NCBI RefSeq assembly: GCF_000376985.1
Contig: NZ_AQYA01000035.1
Location: 1 to 64,000 of the forward strand
Length of the DNA: 64,000 bases
Direction: 5' to 3'
Source: Streptococcus henryi DSM 19005
GTDB lineage: Bacteria; Bacillota; Bacilli; Lactobacillales; Streptococcaceae
The notes below the pieces were generated by a model. That model was given only the letters and a program-made list of their open reading frames with translations. It was not told the DNA's origin and searched no databases. How positions within the stretch are numbered: position 1 is the first letter of the stretch; each line of letters begins with the position of its first letter. Positions 1 to 11,502 of the stretch are shown piece after piece. The position numbers and the translations under genes were made by a program.

Positions 1-1
1 A

Positions 2-211
2 ATCAGTGAAGTGGGCCATTTAGTAAGCAGTCAGGAGATGGTTTTGGATGACTATGTGGCTTATTACGATGTTTTGGATCGCGTTAGGGAAGGTTTAGGA
101 GATAAGGAGAAGAGGAGCTTAGATCGCTTATTGGCTGGAGAACGTTTTGAAGGTAGGAAGGCTCTCTTAAGAAAGATGGCGCCATGGTTTATTGATTTTA
201 GGGAGGGATAG
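2..211 (+). CDS. C-terminal end of an unidentified protein (partial)
   Basis: The reading frame is open from the left edge (position 2) to a TAG at 209-211, giving the last 69 residues of a protein whose start lies outside the window. A GTG at 11 is probably internal: there is no ribosome-binding site before it. The segment is charged and helical (VLDRVREGLGDKEKRSLDRL) and ends in a basic/aromatic tail (KMAPWFIDFREG). I do not recognise the family and no catalytic motif is visible. The 159 bp that follow hold no gene, only the promoter of the ACT-domain gene, so it belongs to the transcription unit to the left. Confidence 0.55.
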   Translation: MSEVGHLVSSQEMVLDDYVAYYDVLDRVREGLGDKEKRSLDRLLAGERFEGRKALLRKMAPWFIDFREG

Positions 212-323
212 TTTTTGTATTACCTTTTCCATTGTGTTTATGAATTATAAGTCTAAGATTTTGATATTTCGTTCGTGAATTTTGAAAATATTTTCGGAAA
301 ATTCTCTATTTTATGGCTTTTTT

Positions 324-332
324 TGCTATAAT
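324..332 (+). promoter_or_regulatory. Extended -10 promoter of the ACT-domain operon
   Basis: TGCTATAAT (TATAAT at 327-332 with TG one base upstream) lies 38 nt before the ACT-domain start. There is no good -35 hexamer at 17 bp spacing, so this looks like an extended -10 promoter, a type seen repeatedly in this window. A strong GGAGGA ribosome-binding site (from 360) follows. Confidence 0.6.
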
Positions 333-370
333 ATGGTAAAATTGAACAAATTCATTTATGGAGGATTCTT

Positions 371-637
371 ATGAAGGCGATTATTACTGTAGTTGGTAAG
401 GATAGAACAGGTATTGTTGCAGGGGTTTCAGCTAAGATTGCTGAGCTCGGGTTAAATATTGATGATATTTCTCAGACTGTTTTGGATGAATTCTTTACGA
501 TGATGGCTGTGGTTTCATCTGACGAGAAAAAAGACTTTACTAAATTGCGTTCAGAGTTTGAAGCATATGGTGAGACTCTGAATGTTAAAATTAATATTCA
601 AAGCTCTGCTATTTTTGATGCTATGCATAATTTGTAA
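371..637 (+). CDS. ACT-domain protein (UPF0237 type)
   Basis: This 88-residue protein is essentially a single ACT domain: the N-terminal strand KAIITVVGKDRTGIVAGVSAKIAELGLNIDDISQTV carries the ligand-loop glycine (GKDRTGIV) and the first helix typical of GcvR/YkfK-type stand-alone ACT proteins. The family binds small ligands, usually amino acids, and acts as a regulatory subunit. It is followed after 18 bp by a UPF0210 gene; this pairing is conserved in streptococci, so the ACT protein probably senses a ligand for, or with, that partner. The ATG at 371 sits after GGAGGATTCTT, an ideal ribosome-binding site. The exact ligand is unknown. Confidence 0.88.
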   Translation: MKAIITVVGKDRTGIVAGVSAKIAELGLNIDDISQTVLDEFFTMMAVVSSDEKKDFTKLRSEFEAYGETLNVKINIQSSAIFDAMHNL

Positions 638-655
638 GATTGGAGATAGGTAGAA

Positions 656-1993
656 ATGGATATTAGACAGGTTACTGAAACCATTGCAATGATTGAGGAA
701 CAAAATTTTGATGTTCGTACTATCACGATGGGAATTTCTCTTTTAGATTGTATTGATACTGATATTGACCGTGTTGCTGAGAAAGTTTATAACAAAGTAG
801 TTTCTAAAGCTTCTAATTTGGTAAAAGTTGGTGATGAGATCGCTGCGGAATTAGGTATTCCAATTGTTAATAAGAGGGTTTCTGTAACACCAATTTCTCT
901 TATTGGGGCAGCTACTGATGCTACTGACTATGTTCCAATTGCAAAAGCACTTGATAAGGCAGCTCATGAGATTGGGGTAGATTTTATTGGTGGTTTCTCT
1001 GCCTTGGTACAAAAGGGTTATCAAAAAGGTGATGAGATTCTCATTAATTCAATTCCAAAAGCGTTAGCTGTCACAGACAAAGTGTGTTCATCAGTTAATA
1101 TTGGGTCTACAAAATCTGGTATTAATATGACCGCTGTCCGTGATATGGGGCGTGTTATTAAGGAAACAGCCGAGCTCTCTGAGATGGGACCTGCAAAATT
1201 AGTTGTTTTTGCTAATGCTGTTGAGGATAATCCATTCATGGCTGGTGCCTTTCATGGTGTCGGAGAAGCTGATGTCGTTATCAATGTTGGGGTCTCTGGT
1301 CCAGGTGTTGTAAAACGTGCTCTTGAAAAAGTTCGTGGTGAGTCTTTTGATGTCGTTGCTGAAACAGTCAAAAAGACAGCCTTTAAGATTACACGGATCG
1401 GTCAATTGGTTGGGCAAATGGCTTCAGAACGTCTCGGTGTTAAATTTGGTATCGTTGACCTTTCTTTAGCTCCTACCCCTGCTGTTGGAGATTCAGTTGC
1501 TCGTGTTTTGGAAGAGATGGGTCTTGAAACAGTTGGAACGCATGGGACAACAGCTGCCTTAGCTTTGCTTAATGACCAAGTTAAAAAAGGTGGTGTGATG
1601 GCTTGTAATCAAGTTGGTGGTTTGTCAGGTGCCTTTATTCCAGTTTCTGAAGATGAAGGTATGATTGCTGCTGTTCAGAATGGGTCATTGAATCTTGAAA
1701 AACTTGAAGCCATGACAGCTATTTGTTCAGTTGGTCTTGATATGATTGCTATTCCTGAGGATACTCCATATGAAACCATAGCAGCTATGATCGCTGACGA
1801 GGCAGCTATTGGTGTTATCAATCAAAAGACAACAGCAGTACGTATCATCCCTAAAGGAAAAGAGGGAGATATGATTGAGTTTGGTGGTTTGCTTGGAACT
1901 GCACCAGTTATGAAAGTGAATAAAAATTCTTCAGCTGATTTTATTGCACGTGGTGGTCAAATTCCAGCTCCGATTCATAGTTTCAAAAATTAA
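656..1993 (+). CDS. UPF0210 / DUF711 family protein
   Basis: The 445-residue product matches the UPF0210 (DUF711) family end to end, which is distantly related to pyruvate formate-lyase folds but has no established biochemical function. Recognisable blocks are the N-terminal [32 protein letters not shown], the glycine-rich [13 protein letters not shown] near residue 205 and the C-terminal [13 protein letters not shown] with [10 protein letters not shown] see no glycyl-radical motif. It is co-transcribed with the upstream ACT-domain gene (18 bp gap) and is followed by a strong terminator, so the two form a closed operon. A role in amino-acid or one-carbon metabolism is only an inference from the ACT partner. 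Confidence 0.9.
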   Translation: MDIRQVTETIAMIEEQNFDVRTITMGISLLDCIDTDIDRVAEKVYNKVVSKASNLVKVGDEIAAELGIPIVNKRVSVTPISLIGAATDATDYVPIAKALDKAAHEIGVDFIGGFSALVQKGYQKGDEILINSIPKALAVTDKVCSSVNIGSTKSGINMTAVRDMGRVIKETAELSEMGPAKLVVFANAVEDNPFMAGAFHGVGEADVVINVGVSGPGVVKRALEKVRGESFDVVAETVKKTAFKITRIGQLVGQMASERLGVKFGIVDLSLAPTPAVGDSVARVLEEMGLETVGTHGTTAALALLNDQVKKGGVMACNQVGGLSGAFIPVSEDEGMIAAVQNGSLNLEKLEAMTAICSVGLDMIAIPEDTPYETIAAMIADEAAIGVINQKTTAVRIIPKGKEGDMIEFGGLLGTAPVMKVNKNSSADFIARGGQIPAPIHSFKN

Positions 1994-2002
1994 TAAGAAA
2001 AC

Positions 2003-2035
2003 AAACACTTGCTGGTTTTGCAAGTGTTTTCTTTA
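2003..2035 (+). terminator. Rho-independent terminator of the ACT/UPF0210 operon
   Basis: AAACACTTGC (2003-2012) pairs perfectly with GCAAGTGTTT (2020-2029) around a 7-nt loop and runs into TTTTCTTT. The descending arm also contains the -35 of the next gene. Confidence 0.9.
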
Positions 2036-2046
2036 AATGTTATAAT
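2018..2046 (+). promoter_or_regulatory. Promoter of the phosphatase/VanY/GH73 operon, nested in a terminator
   Basis: TTGCAA (2018-2023), a 17-bp spacer and TGTTATAAT (TATAAT 2041-2046, extended -10). The -35 is made of bases in the loop and 3' arm of the preceding terminator hairpin, so the two signals are physically overlapped. Confidence 0.7.
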
Positions 2047-2081
2047 TAACAATAATAGAAGATTTAAGTATGGAGGAGAAA

Positions 2082-2774
2082 ATGGTAGAAACAAAGTTAT
2101 ACATTGCACGTCATGGTAAAACAATGTTTAATACAATTGGCCGAGCTCAGGGATGGAGCGATACTCCTTTAACTGAATTGGGTGAGCAAGGTATTAAAGA
2201 ACTTGGTCTTGGCTTAAGATTAGCCGAAATCCCATTCAAAGCTGCTTACTCAAGTGATTCAGGTCGTACAATTCAAACAATGGAGATCATTTTACGTGAA
2301 ACTCATAATGAACACCTTCCATATAAGCGTGATAAGCGTATTCGAGAATGGTGCTTTGGGAGTTTGGACGGTGGTTATGATGGTGAACTGTTTTTTGGTG
2401 TTCTACCTAGAACCAAGGCTTTTGAAGGTGGAAAAACAGTTAAAGATGTAACTTACCCTGAATTGGCTCAAAGTATTGTCGAAGTTGATACGGCTGGCTG
2501 GGCAGAATCTTGGGAAGTTTTGAGTGAGAGAATTTGGGACGGCTTCACAGCAATTGCTGAGGAAATGGAAGCAAGTGGTGGAGGCAATGCCATAATTGTC
2601 AGTCATGGTATGACAATTAATACTTTTTTATGGCTGATTGATAATAATCGTGAAAAACTCAGCTTAGATAATGGTAGTATTTCTGCTGTTAGTTTTAAAG
2701 ATGGAAAGTTTACAATTGAAGCAATTGGTGATATGTCATATCGTCAAGCTGGTCAAGAATTATTAGAAAAATAA
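2082..2774 (+). CDS. Histidine phosphatase superfamily protein (GpmB-like)
   Basis: Histidine phosphatase of 230 residues. The phospho-accepting RHG motif is at the N-terminus (YIARHGKTMFN), the conserved acid is in REWCFGSLDG, and the second catalytic histidine is in IIVSHGMTI near residue 180. Such proteins are cofactor-independent phosphatases or mutase-like enzymes of unspecified substrate. I start it at ATG 2082 rather than 2070 because GGAGGAG (2072-2078) is the ribosome-binding site and would otherwise be translated. It is first in an operon with two cell-wall enzymes (3 bp to the VanY-like gene), which hints at, but does not prove, a link to envelope metabolism. Confidence 0.85.
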   Translation: MVETKLYIARHGKTMFNTIGRAQGWSDTPLTELGEQGIKELGLGLRLAEIPFKAAYSSDSGRTIQTMEIILRETHNEHLPYKRDKRIREWCFGSLDGGYDGELFFGVLPRTKAFEGGKTVKDVTYPELAQSIVEVDTAGWAESWEVLSERIWDGFTAIAEEMEASGGGNAIIVSHGMTINTFLWLIDNNREKLSLDNGSISAVSFKDGKFTIEAIGDMSYRQAGQELLEK

Positions 2775-2777
2775 AGA

Positions 2778-3539
2778 ATGAAAAAAAATAGTTTTTTAGG
2801 AATAGTATTACAAATTTTAGTTGTTCTTGTGTTTTTAATGTGTTTGTATTTATTTATCCAAGACAAAGAGGTTCAAGTTGAAAACCAATCAAGTAATGAA
2901 ATCTCGGTTCAATCTACAGAAACATCAAGCTCACAAGTCAGTGAATCAGAAAATGGACTGCCTTCTGTCTTGTCTTCAGACTGGGAACTCGTATTGGTTA
3001 ATCGTGATAACATAACTGAGGAGTTAAATCCAGAGGTTACAGAGATTGAGGGAATTCATGTTGATTCCAGAATTGCAGAAAATGTGCTAAATTTCTTAGC
3101 TGCAGCAAGAACAATTGATGCAAATGAGTATTTAATATCCGGTTATCGAAGTGTTGCCTATCAAGAAGAGCTATATGATTACTATGTTCAGCAAGAGATT
3201 GCTAATGATCCAAGTCTGACTCAAGAGGGTGCAGAAGAAGTTGTTCAAACTTATTCACAGCCGGCAGGGGCTAGCGAGCATCAAACAGGGCTAGCTATTG
3301 ATATGAGTAATGTTGCTTCGCTTAATGAGAGTGATCCAGATGTGGTTCAGCAAATTAAAGAACTAGCTCCAGATTATGGTTTTGTTTTGCGATTTGCTGA
3401 TGACAAGCAGGAAAGTACAGGTATTGGTTATGAAGATTGGCACTACCGTTATGTGGGAGTAGAGTCAGCTAAATATATGACAGAACACAATTTATCTCTA
3501 GAAGAATATATTGCAGTGTTGAAGGAGAGTGGCAAATGA
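2778..3539 (+). CDS. Membrane-anchored D-Ala-D-Ala/LD carboxypeptidase, VanY (M15B) family
   Basis: 253 residues with an N-terminal signal anchor (residues 6-26, FLGIVLQILVVLVFLMCLYLF), a Ser/Glu-rich linker, then a peptidase M15B domain. The zinc ligands can be read: His and Asp in SEHQTGLAIDMS (SxHxxGxAxD) and the ExxWH block EDWHYRYVG. This architecture trims the peptide stems of peptidoglycan on the outer face of the membrane. It lies 3 bp after the phosphatase and overlaps the GH73 gene by 4 bp (ATGA at 3536-3539), so expression of the two wall enzymes is translationally coupled. The ribosome-binding site is weak, consistent with coupling to the upstream gene. Confidence 0.88.
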   Translation: MKKNSFLGIVLQILVVLVFLMCLYLFIQDKEVQVENQSSNEISVQSTETSSSQVSESENGLPSVLSSDWELVLVNRDNITEELNPEVTEIEGIHVDSRIAENVLNFLAAARTIDANEYLISGYRSVAYQEELYDYYVQQEIANDPSLTQEGAEEVVQTYSQPAGASEHQTGLAIDMSNVASLNESDPDVVQQIKELAPDYGFVLRFADDKQESTGIGYEDWHYRYVGVESAKYMTEHNLSLEEYIAVLKESGK

Positions 3540-4123
3540 GATCGCGACTATCCTTAAAGAAGTTTTTACTGATTCTGTTAGTTTTTCTACTCTTCATTAT
3601 TTTTCCATTAATCTTGAATCGGTCAAAACCTAGTGCTAGTAAAAGTCAAGAACCGGTTTTATCAAAAACATCGTTTATAGAAAAGATTGCTCCTGCTGCT
3701 CAGAAAGTTGCTAGAGCTTATGGTGTAAGACCTTCAATTATTATTGGACAAGCTGCGCTGGAAACAGAATATGGGACCAGTCTTTTGGCAGATAAATATC
3801 ATAATTTATTTTCTCAAAAAGCAAAAGCAAATCAAGAGAAAATTGTATTGATGAAATCTACATACTCAAAAGGAAAGTGGATAGAAAATCCAGAGACATT
3901 TGCTGTTTACTCAAGTTGGGAAGATTCAATTTATGATTATATGTATTCTCTTAAAAAAGGTGAGTTCTTAGACGAGGAACTTTATGTAAAGTTAGCCACT
4001 TCAAAAGGTTATAAGACTCCAGCTAAAAAGTTACAAGAATATTATTACTCAAGTGACCCGGACTATGCCCAAAAATTAATTGAGATAATAGAAGAAAATC
4101 AGTTAACAAGTTATGATGAATAA
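3536..4123 (+). CDS. Membrane-anchored GH73-type glucosaminidase domain protein
   Basis: 195 residues: a basic N-terminus and one hydrophobic segment (about residues 9-26) followed by a lysozyme subfamily 2/GH73 domain. Diagnostic elements are PSIIIGQAALETEYGTSLLA, containing the catalytic glutamate, and the YHNLFSQK block that in this family reads YNLFGIK. The enzyme would cleave glycan strands of peptidoglycan next to N-acetylglucosamine. Its start codon overlaps the stop of the VanY-like gene. The domain is short compared with secreted autolysins and has no wall-binding repeats, so it probably acts locally at the membrane. The gene ends just before the first CIRCE element. Confidence 0.85.
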   Translation: MRSRLSLKKFLLILLVFLLFIIFPLILNRSKPSASKSQEPVLSKTSFIEKIAPAAQKVARAYGVRPSIIIGQAALETEYGTSLLADKYHNLFSQKAKANQEKIVLMKSTYSKGKWIENPETFAVYSSWEDSIYDYMYSLKKGEFLDEELYVKLATSKGYKTPAKKLQEYYYSSDPDYAQKLIEIIEENQLTSYDE

Positions 4124-4160
4124 AAAATTAGCACTCTTTTTAAACGAGTGCTAATTTTTT
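4122..4160 (+). promoter_or_regulatory. CIRCE operator 1 (perfect), doubling as a terminator
   Basis: TTAGCACTC (4128-4136), 9 nt, GAGTGCTAA (4146-4154) is the exact CIRCE consensus bound by HrcA. The palindrome is extended by A and T runs to a 15-bp stem (4122-4136 with 4146-4160) followed by a T-rich tract, so it can also terminate the upstream cell-wall operon. It lies just upstream of the -35 of the hrcA promoter. Confidence 0.92.
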
Positions 4161-4171
4161 GTGTTTTTTTC

Positions 4172-4199
4172 TTGACACCATTCTTAAAAGGAGTATAAT
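4172..4199 (+). promoter_or_regulatory. Sigma-A promoter of hrcA-grpE
   Basis: TTGACA (4172-4177), 16-bp spacer, TATAAT (4194-4199): a full-consensus housekeeping promoter held between two CIRCE operators. Confidence 0.9.
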
Positions 4200-4210
4200 T
4201 AAAACATAAG

Positions 4211-4237
4211 TTAGCAGTCGATGTTGTCGAGTGCTAA
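4211..4237 (+). promoter_or_regulatory. CIRCE operator 2 (one mismatch)
   Basis: TTAGCAGTC (4211-4219), 9 nt, GAGTGCTAA (4229-4237). The left arm has G for C at one position of the consensus. It covers the expected transcription start and 5' leader of hrcA. Confidence 0.92.
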
Positions 4238-4257
4238 AGAGAGTGAGGTGATTGTGT

Positions 4258-5292
4258 TTGATTACACAACGTCAGAATGACATTCTAAATCTAATTGTAG
4301 AGTTGTTTACCCAGACACATGAACCTGTAGGTTCTAAGGCACTTCAAAGTACGATTGATTCGTCTAGTGCAACTATTCGCAATGACATGGCTAAACTTGA
4401 GAGACTTGGTCTTTTAGAAAAAGCTCATACTTCAAGCGGGCGGATGCCTAGTCCAGCTGGTTTCAAATACTTTGTTGAACATTCATTGAGTTTAGATAGT
4501 ATAAATGAGCAAGATATTTATCAAGTGATTAAAGCCTTCGATTTTGAAGCCTTTAGACTTGATGATATTTTACAAAAAGCCAGTCAGATTTTATCAGATA
4601 TGACAGGATATACGTCTGTTATACAGGATGTTGAGCCATCTCGGCAACGTTTGACAGCTTTTAATATCGTCCAGCTATCAAGCCATGATGCACTTGCGGT
4701 TTTGACATTAGATGAATCAAAGCCAGCAACAATTCAATTTGCAATTCCTAAGAACTTTTTAACTAAGGACCTTATTACTTTAAAAGAAATAGTTGATGAG
4801 CGGCTTTTAGGTCAGCCTGTCATGGATATCCATTACAAATTAAGAACGGAAATTCCACAAATTGTTCAAAAATATTTCGCTATTACTGATAATGTTTTAG
4901 ATTTATTTGACTATATCTTTGCAGAGCTCTTTAAGGAGATGGTCTTTATTTCAGGTAAAGTTAATTCACTCGACTATGCTGATTTAAAAACTTATCGCTT
5001 TTTGGATAATGAGCAGAGCGTAGCTTTGACATTAAGAAAAGGTCTTCAAGAAGAGGAAATGGCAACTGTTCAGGTTGCTGATAGTAAGGAAGAAGCACTT
5101 GCAAATAGTACGGTTCTAACACACAAGTTTTTAATCCCATATCGTGGATTCGGTCTACTAAGTTTAATCGGTCCTATTGATATGGACTATCGCAGAAGTG
5201 TTAGTCTTGTAAATGTTATAGGACGTGTGCTTGCTATGAAACTTGGAGACTATTACCGATATCTGAATAGCAATCATTATGAAGTGAATTAG
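4258..5292 (+). CDS. hrcA: Heat-inducible transcription repressor HrcA
   Basis: HrcA represses class I heat-shock genes by binding CIRCE; its folding depends on GroE. The 344-residue product has the N-terminal winged helix ([28 protein letters not shown], then [30 protein letters not shown]) and the C-terminal HrcA dimerisation region ([17 protein letters not shown]). I choose the TTG at 4258: GAGTGAGGTG ends 7 nt before it, while the in-frame TTG at 4252 would sit right on that site. Two CIRCE elements flank its promoter, so it is autorepressed. grpE follows in the same direction. Confidence 0.97.
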   Translation: MITQRQNDILNLIVELFTQTHEPVGSKALQSTIDSSSATIRNDMAKLERLGLLEKAHTSSGRMPSPAGFKYFVEHSLSLDSINEQDIYQVIKAFDFEAFRLDDILQKASQILSDMTGYTSVIQDVEPSRQRLTAFNIVQLSSHDALAVLTLDESKPATIQFAIPKNFLTKDLITLKEIVDERLLGQPVMDIHYKLRTEIPQIVQKYFAITDNVLDLFDYIFAELFKEMVFISGKVNSLDYADLKTYRFLDNEQSVALTLRKGLQEEEMATVQVADSKEEALANSTVLTHKFLIPYRGFGLLSLIGPIDMDYRRSVSLVNVIGRVLAMKLGDYYRYLNSNHYEVN

Positions 5293-5345
5293 GATATTGA
5301 GGCATCATGCTAAAGAAAGTGAAAAATAAATTAAGGAGGCACTCC

Positions 5346-5870
5346 GTGTCAGAAGATATTAAAAATGAAGAGGTAGTAGAGGAAGTTGAAGTGACGGAAG
5401 AAGCTGTAGAAGAAACTTCTGAAACGCCTGAAAAATCAGATTTAGATTTGGCTAATGAGCGCGCTGAAGAGTTTGAAAACAAATATCTTCGAGCTCACGC
5501 AGAAATGCAAAATATTCAACGCCGTGCTAACGAAGAACGTCAAACCTTACAACGTTATCGCTCACAAGACTTGGCTAAGAAAATCTTGCCAAGTTTGGAT
5601 AATCTAGAGCGTGCTCTAGCTGTTGAGGGCTTGACTGATGATGTTAAAAAAGGAATCGAAATGGTTCAAGAAAGCTTGATTCAAGCTCTCAAAGAAGAAG
5701 GAATCGAAGAAGTTCCAGTCGAAAACTTTGACCATAACCTACATATGGCAGTACAAACACTCCCTGCTGATGATGAACACCCAGCTGATAGTATTGCTCA
5801 AGTCTTCCAAAAAGGCTATAAACTTCATGAACGCCTTCTAAGACCAGCAATGGTTGTGGTTTACAATTAG
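5346..5870 (+). CDS. grpE: Nucleotide exchange factor GrpE
   Basis: GrpE releases ADP from DnaK. The protein is 174 residues: an acidic disordered N-terminus ([19 protein letters not shown]), a long coiled coil ([34 protein letters not shown]) and a C-terminal beta domain ending [18 protein letters not shown], the GrpE signature. I start at GTG 5346 because AAGGAGG (5333-5339) is 6 nt upstream; an ATG at 5307 would translate through it. It is 53 bp from hrcA and shares its CIRCE-controlled promoter. After it comes an unusually long structured gap before dnaK. Confidence 0.96.
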   Translation: MSEDIKNEEVVEEVEVTEEAVEETSETPEKSDLDLANERAEEFENKYLRAHAEMQNIQRRANEERQTLQRYRSQDLAKKILPSLDNLERALAVEGLTDDVKKGIEMVQESLIQALKEEGIEEVPVENFDHNLHMAVQTLPADDEHPADSIAQVFQKGYKLHERLLRPAMVVVYN

Positions 5871-8176
<2,306 letters not shown>

Positions 8177-8698
8177 GATGTGAGAGCGTTAAATGAACGA
8201 CAGAAAAATAGGAACTTGACGTTGAATATCTGCATTCAAGGAAAGTTATCTTTTTTCCGAAGTTCTTAGCTCGAACTCAATTTAGCTGAATGACATAGAG
8301 AGGATTAGGCTCCTTACGTCATAACTATACACTCAATCACAGAGGTTGCAAACCAGCCTCTGTTTTTGGGTAACTGGAGATGTGATAAATTCTATCCTTC
8401 TGCAACTGGTCAAGACTATTATGCTCTCTTCCTAGAAAATCTAGACAGGATAGAGATTGAAATAGTAAGCAACAGTGAATAACACTTTCTAAAAATCTTA
8501 TTCTAGTAAATGAAAATGCGACCGAAGGTCGCTCAGCCGATAATTTTCGCCGTGGTTAGAGTAACAGTAGCGAATGCTACAGTTACGAGGGGATTTTTGA
8601 AACCTTTGGGTTAAAAATAAGCAATGAAACGCTTAGTCGCTCGCTTGCGTCTCCACCACTTAATAAAATTATCAATAAAACAACAAAAAGGTATTAAA
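8177..8698 (+). other. Structured 522-nt non-coding region between dnaK and dnaJ
   Basis: No gene is seen. It contains hairpin TTGAAT/ATTCAA (8222-8227 with 8234-8239), the dnaK terminator (8339-8367), CGACC-GAA-GGTCG at about 8520-8532 and GTAAC-a-GTAGC-gaat-GCTAC-a-GTTAC at about 8564-8588. Like the gap before dnaK it is dense in hairpins. I see no CIRCE and no clear promoter for dnaJ, although a terminator after dnaK implies one must exist or that read-through supplies dnaJ. Confidence 0.55.
8339..8367 (+). terminator. Terminator after dnaK
   Basis: ACAGAGG (8339-8345) pairs with CCTCTGT (8357-8363) and runs into TTTTT. An alternative inner pairing GGTT/AACC exists. Confidence 0.75.
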
Positions 8699-9838
8699 AT
8701 GAATAATCAAGAATTTTACGATCGTCTTGGGGTATCCAAAGATGCCTCACAAGATGAGATTAAGAAAGCATATCGTAAGCTTTCAAAAAAATACCATCCA
8801 GATATCAATAAAGAGGCTGGTGCTGAAGAAAAATATAAAGAGGTTCAAGAAGCTTATGAAACTTTAGGTGATGAGAAGAAACGTGCTTCTTATGACCAGT
8901 TTGGACCTGCTGGAGCAAATGGTGGTTTCGGTGGCGGAGCTGGTGGCTTTGGCGGTTTTGATGGTGCTGGTTTTGGTGGGTTTGAAGACATCTTTTCATC
9001 ATTCTTTGGTGGTGGCGGAGGTATGCGAAATCCTAATGCACCACGTCAAGGTGATGACCTTCAGTACCGTGTTAACTTGAGTTTTGAGGAAGCCATCTTT
9101 GGCGTTGAAAAAGAAGTTTCTTACAATCGTGAAGCATCATGTTCAACATGTTCTGGAACTGGAGCTAAACCTGGCACAAGCCCTGTAACATGTGGTCGTT
9201 GTCATGGACAAGGAGTTATCAATGTAGATACTCAAACACCTCTTGGTATGATGCGCCGTCAAGTAACTTGTGATGTCTGTCATGGAACAGGTAAAGAAAT
9301 TAAAGAACCATGTACTACTTGTCATGGAACTGGCCATGAGAAGAAAACTCACAAAGTTTCTGTTAAAATTCCTGCAGGTGTTGAAACAGGTCAACAAATT
9401 CGCTTGCAAGGTCAAGGTGAAGCCGGATTTAATGGTGGTCCATATGGTGATCTCTTTGTCATCATCAATGTTTTGCCAAGTAATAAATTTGAGCGTAACG
9501 GTTCAACGATTTATTACACGATGAATATTAATTTTGTTCAAGCGGCATTAGGTGATACTGTTGAAATTCCAACAGTCCATGGCGATGTTGAAATGACTAT
9601 TCCTGCTGGAACCCAGACTGGGAAGACATTCCGTCTAAAAGGTAAGGGTGCACCTAAATTGCGTGGCGGTGGTCAAGGTGATCAACACGTAACAGTTAAT
9701 ATCGTTACTCCAACTAAGCTGAATGAAGCACAAAAAGAAGCTCTTAAAGCATTTGCAGAAGCAAGCGGTGATAAAGCTGTGAATCCTAAACGAAAAGGGT
9801 TCTTTGATAAAGTTAAAGATGCTTTTGAAGGTGAATAA
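8699..9838 (+). CDS. dnaJ: Co-chaperone DnaJ (Hsp40)
   Basis: 379 residues with the full type-I layout: J domain ([34 protein letters not shown] with the HPD motif), a Gly/Phe-rich linker ([23 protein letters not shown]), four CxxCxGxG zinc repeats ([32 protein letters not shown]) and the C-terminal substrate domain. DnaJ delivers substrates and stimulates DnaK ATPase. The ATG at 8699 follows AAAAAGGTATTAAA, a moderate ribosome-binding site; an upstream in-frame ATG at 8624 would add an implausible basic extension. A terminator follows directly. Confidence 0.97.
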   Translation: MNNQEFYDRLGVSKDASQDEIKKAYRKLSKKYHPDINKEAGAEEKYKEVQEAYETLGDEKKRASYDQFGPAGANGGFGGGAGGFGGFDGAGFGGFEDIFSSFFGGGGGMRNPNAPRQGDDLQYRVNLSFEEAIFGVEKEVSYNREASCSTCSGTGAKPGTSPVTCGRCHGQGVINVDTQTPLGMMRRQVTCDVCHGTGKEIKEPCTTCHGTGHEKKTHKVSVKIPAGVETGQQIRLQGQGEAGFNGGPYGDLFVIINVLPSNKFERNGSTIYYTMNINFVQAALGDTVEIPTVHGDVEMTIPAGTQTGKTFRLKGKGAPKLRGGGQGDQHVTVNIVTPTKLNEAQKEALKAFAEASGDKAVNPKRKGFFDKVKDAFEGE

Positions 9839-9848
9839 GAAATCAAAT

Positions 9849-9880
9849 AAAAATAACGCTCAATCGAGTGTTATTTTTTT
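9849..9880 (+). terminator. Terminator after dnaJ
   Basis: AAAAATAACGCTC (9849-9861) pairs with GAGTGTTATTTTT (9866-9878), 4-nt loop AATC, then a T-run. Confidence 0.88.
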
Positions 9881-9983
9881 GTTAATATAATCGACTTTTC
9901 TTGGCACAAATATAGCAAATAACAAATCTTATTCTGTCCCCGGACAGTTTTTGACTGCGCTACTAGTTAATTAGCTTAAGTAG

Positions 9984-9992
9984 TGGTAAAAT
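9984..9992 (+). promoter_or_regulatory. Extended -10 promoter of truA, 6 nt from the start codon
   Basis: TGGTAAAAT (TAAAAT 9987-9992). Only 6 nt separate it from the truA ATG, so transcription should begin at or next to the A of ATG, giving a leaderless mRNA. Confidence 0.6.
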
Positions 9993-9998
9993 AATGAC

Positions 9999-10748
9999 AT
10001 GACTAGATATAAGGCAACTATTTCCTATGATGGTACTCTCTTTGCTGGTTTCCAGCGCCAGACTAAGGTGCGCTCGGTACAGGAAGAGATTGAAAAAACT
10101 TTAGAACGTTTAAATAGCGGAGTTCCTGTTAAGATACATGGGGCAGGACGGACAGACTCTGGTGTTCATGCCTACGGACAAGTTATCCATTTTGATTTAC
10201 CTCAGGCGCGTGATGCTGAACGCTTGCGCTTTGGACTGGACAGTCAGCTTCCTGAGGATATTGATGTGGTAGCAGTTGAGCAGGTTGGGGATGATTTTCA
10301 TGCTCGCTATAATAAGCACAATAAGACCTATGAATTTTTAGTGGACAATGGTCGTCCTAAGAATCCCATGATGCGAAACTATGCGACTTCTTATCCCTAT
10401 CCCTTAGATTTATCTCTTATGCAAGAGGCTATCAAGGATTTGGAAGGGACACATGATTTTACAGGCTTTACAGCTTCAGGAACAGCGGTTGAAAATAAGG
10501 TTCGTACCATAACAAGGGCAACTGTTAATCAAGATTCTAAAACAGGCTTTCTAGTTTTTACCTTTTCAGGCAATGGCTTTCTTTATAAACAGGTCCGCAA
10601 TATGGTGGGGACCCTCTTGAAAATTGGCAATGGTCGCATGCCGGTCAGCCAAATCAAGACTGTCTTGGAGTCTCAAAATAGAAATCTGGCTGGTCCAACT
10701 GCGGCTGGCAATGGGCTTTACTTAAAGGAGATTATTTATGAAGACTAA
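9999..10748 (+). CDS. truA: tRNA pseudouridine(38-40) synthase TruA
   Basis: 249-residue TruA, which isomerises uridines 38-40 in the anticodon arm of tRNAs. The catalytic aspartate is in [15 protein letters not shown]; other family blocks are the N-terminal [18 protein letters not shown] and [14 protein letters not shown]. No Shine-Dalgarno site precedes the ATG; the -10 box lies 6 nt upstream (see the leaderless finding). The last 11 bp overlap the kinase gene, whose ribosome-binding site lies inside truA, so the four genes truA-kinase-ECF S-UPF0340 are likely one operon. Confidence 0.96.
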   Translation: MTRYKATISYDGTLFAGFQRQTKVRSVQEEIEKTLERLNSGVPVKIHGAGRTDSGVHAYGQVIHFDLPQARDAERLRFGLDSQLPEDIDVVAVEQVGDDFHARYNKHNKTYEFLVDNGRPKNPMMRNYATSYPYPLDLSLMQEAIKDLEGTHDFTGFTASGTAVENKVRTITRATVNQDSKTGFLVFTFSGNGFLYKQVRNMVGTLLKIGNGRMPVSQIKTVLESQNRNLAGPTAAGNGLYLKEIIYED

Positions 10749-11502
10749 CTACATTTTAGCTATTTCAGGCAATGATATTTTTAGTGGTGGTGGCCTCTAC
10801 GCTGATTTGGCAACTTATACGACCAATCATTTGCATGGCTTTGTAGCAGTGACTTGTTTGACAGCAATGACTGAAAATGGTTTTGAAGTTTTTGCGACGG
10901 ATAATACTGTTTTTGGTCATCAGTTAAAGAGTTTGAAGGATGTGGATTTTGCAGGAATTAAACTTGGTCTCTTGCCTAATGTGGATGTGGCTGAGCAGGC
11001 ACTGGACTTTGTGAAAGCACATGCTGGTATTCCAGTCGTTCTGGACCCTGTACTTGTCTGCAAGGAAAGTCATGATGTTGAAGTCAGTGCTCTGCGTGAA
11101 GAACTTTTGAAATTCTTCCCTTATGCGACCATCATCACTCCTAATTTGGTAGAAGCTGAGCTATTGTCCCAAAAAACAATCAAAAGTTTGGAAGATATGA
11201 AGGCTGTGGCTAAGGAACTCCATGAACTTGGTGCTAAAAATGTGGTTATCAAGGGTGGAAACCGCTTGAGTAAGGAATTAGCTCTTGATGTTTTTTATGA
11301 TGGTCAAGACTTTAAGGTCCTGGAGAGTCCTGTTTCTTCTAAAAACAATGTTGGTGCGGGCTGTACCTTTGCTTCTAGTATTGCCAGTCAATTGGTGCTA
11401 GGAAAAACACCGCTTGAGGCTGTTGAGATTTCTAAGGACTTTGTTTATCAGGCAATTCTACATTCAGATCAGTATGGAGTGAAACAAAATTATGAGAACT
11501 AA
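10738..11502 (+). CDS. PfkB/ThiD-type kinase: pyridoxal or HMP(-P) kinase
   Basis: 254 residues of the ThiD/PdxK ribokinase-like family, which phosphorylates hydroxymethylpyrimidine or B6 vitamers. Visible blocks are [48 protein letters not shown] and the anion-hole/catalytic region [18 protein letters not shown], which corresponds to the GTGCT motif. It overlaps truA and the ECF S-component gene by 11 bp each. Being coupled to a vitamin-type S component, it most likely traps an imported B6 vitamer or pyrimidine by phosphorylation. I cannot decide between pyridoxal and HMP from sequence alone; streptococcal members of this operon type are often called pyridoxal kinase. Confidence 0.85.
   Translation: MKTNYILAISGNDIFSGGGLYADLATYTTNHLHGFVAVTCLTAMTENGFEVFATDNTVFGHQLKSLKDVDFAGIKLGLLPNVDVAEQALDFVKAHAGIPVVLDPVLVCKESHDVEVSALREELLKFFPYATIITPNLVEAELLSQKTIKSLEDMKAVAKELHELGAKNVVIKGGNRLSKELALDVFYDGQDFKVLESPVSSKNNVGAGCTFASSIASQLVLGKTPLEAVEISKDFVYQAILHSDQYGVKQNYEN

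Noticed and set aside
2070..2081. Upstream start for the histidine phosphatase
   Set aside because: The extra codons are made of the GGAGGAG ribosome-binding site itself; the start at 2082 fits better.
8624..8698. 25-codon N-terminal extension of dnaJ
   Set aside because: The J domain always starts at the N-terminus and a ribosome-binding site lies just before 8699.
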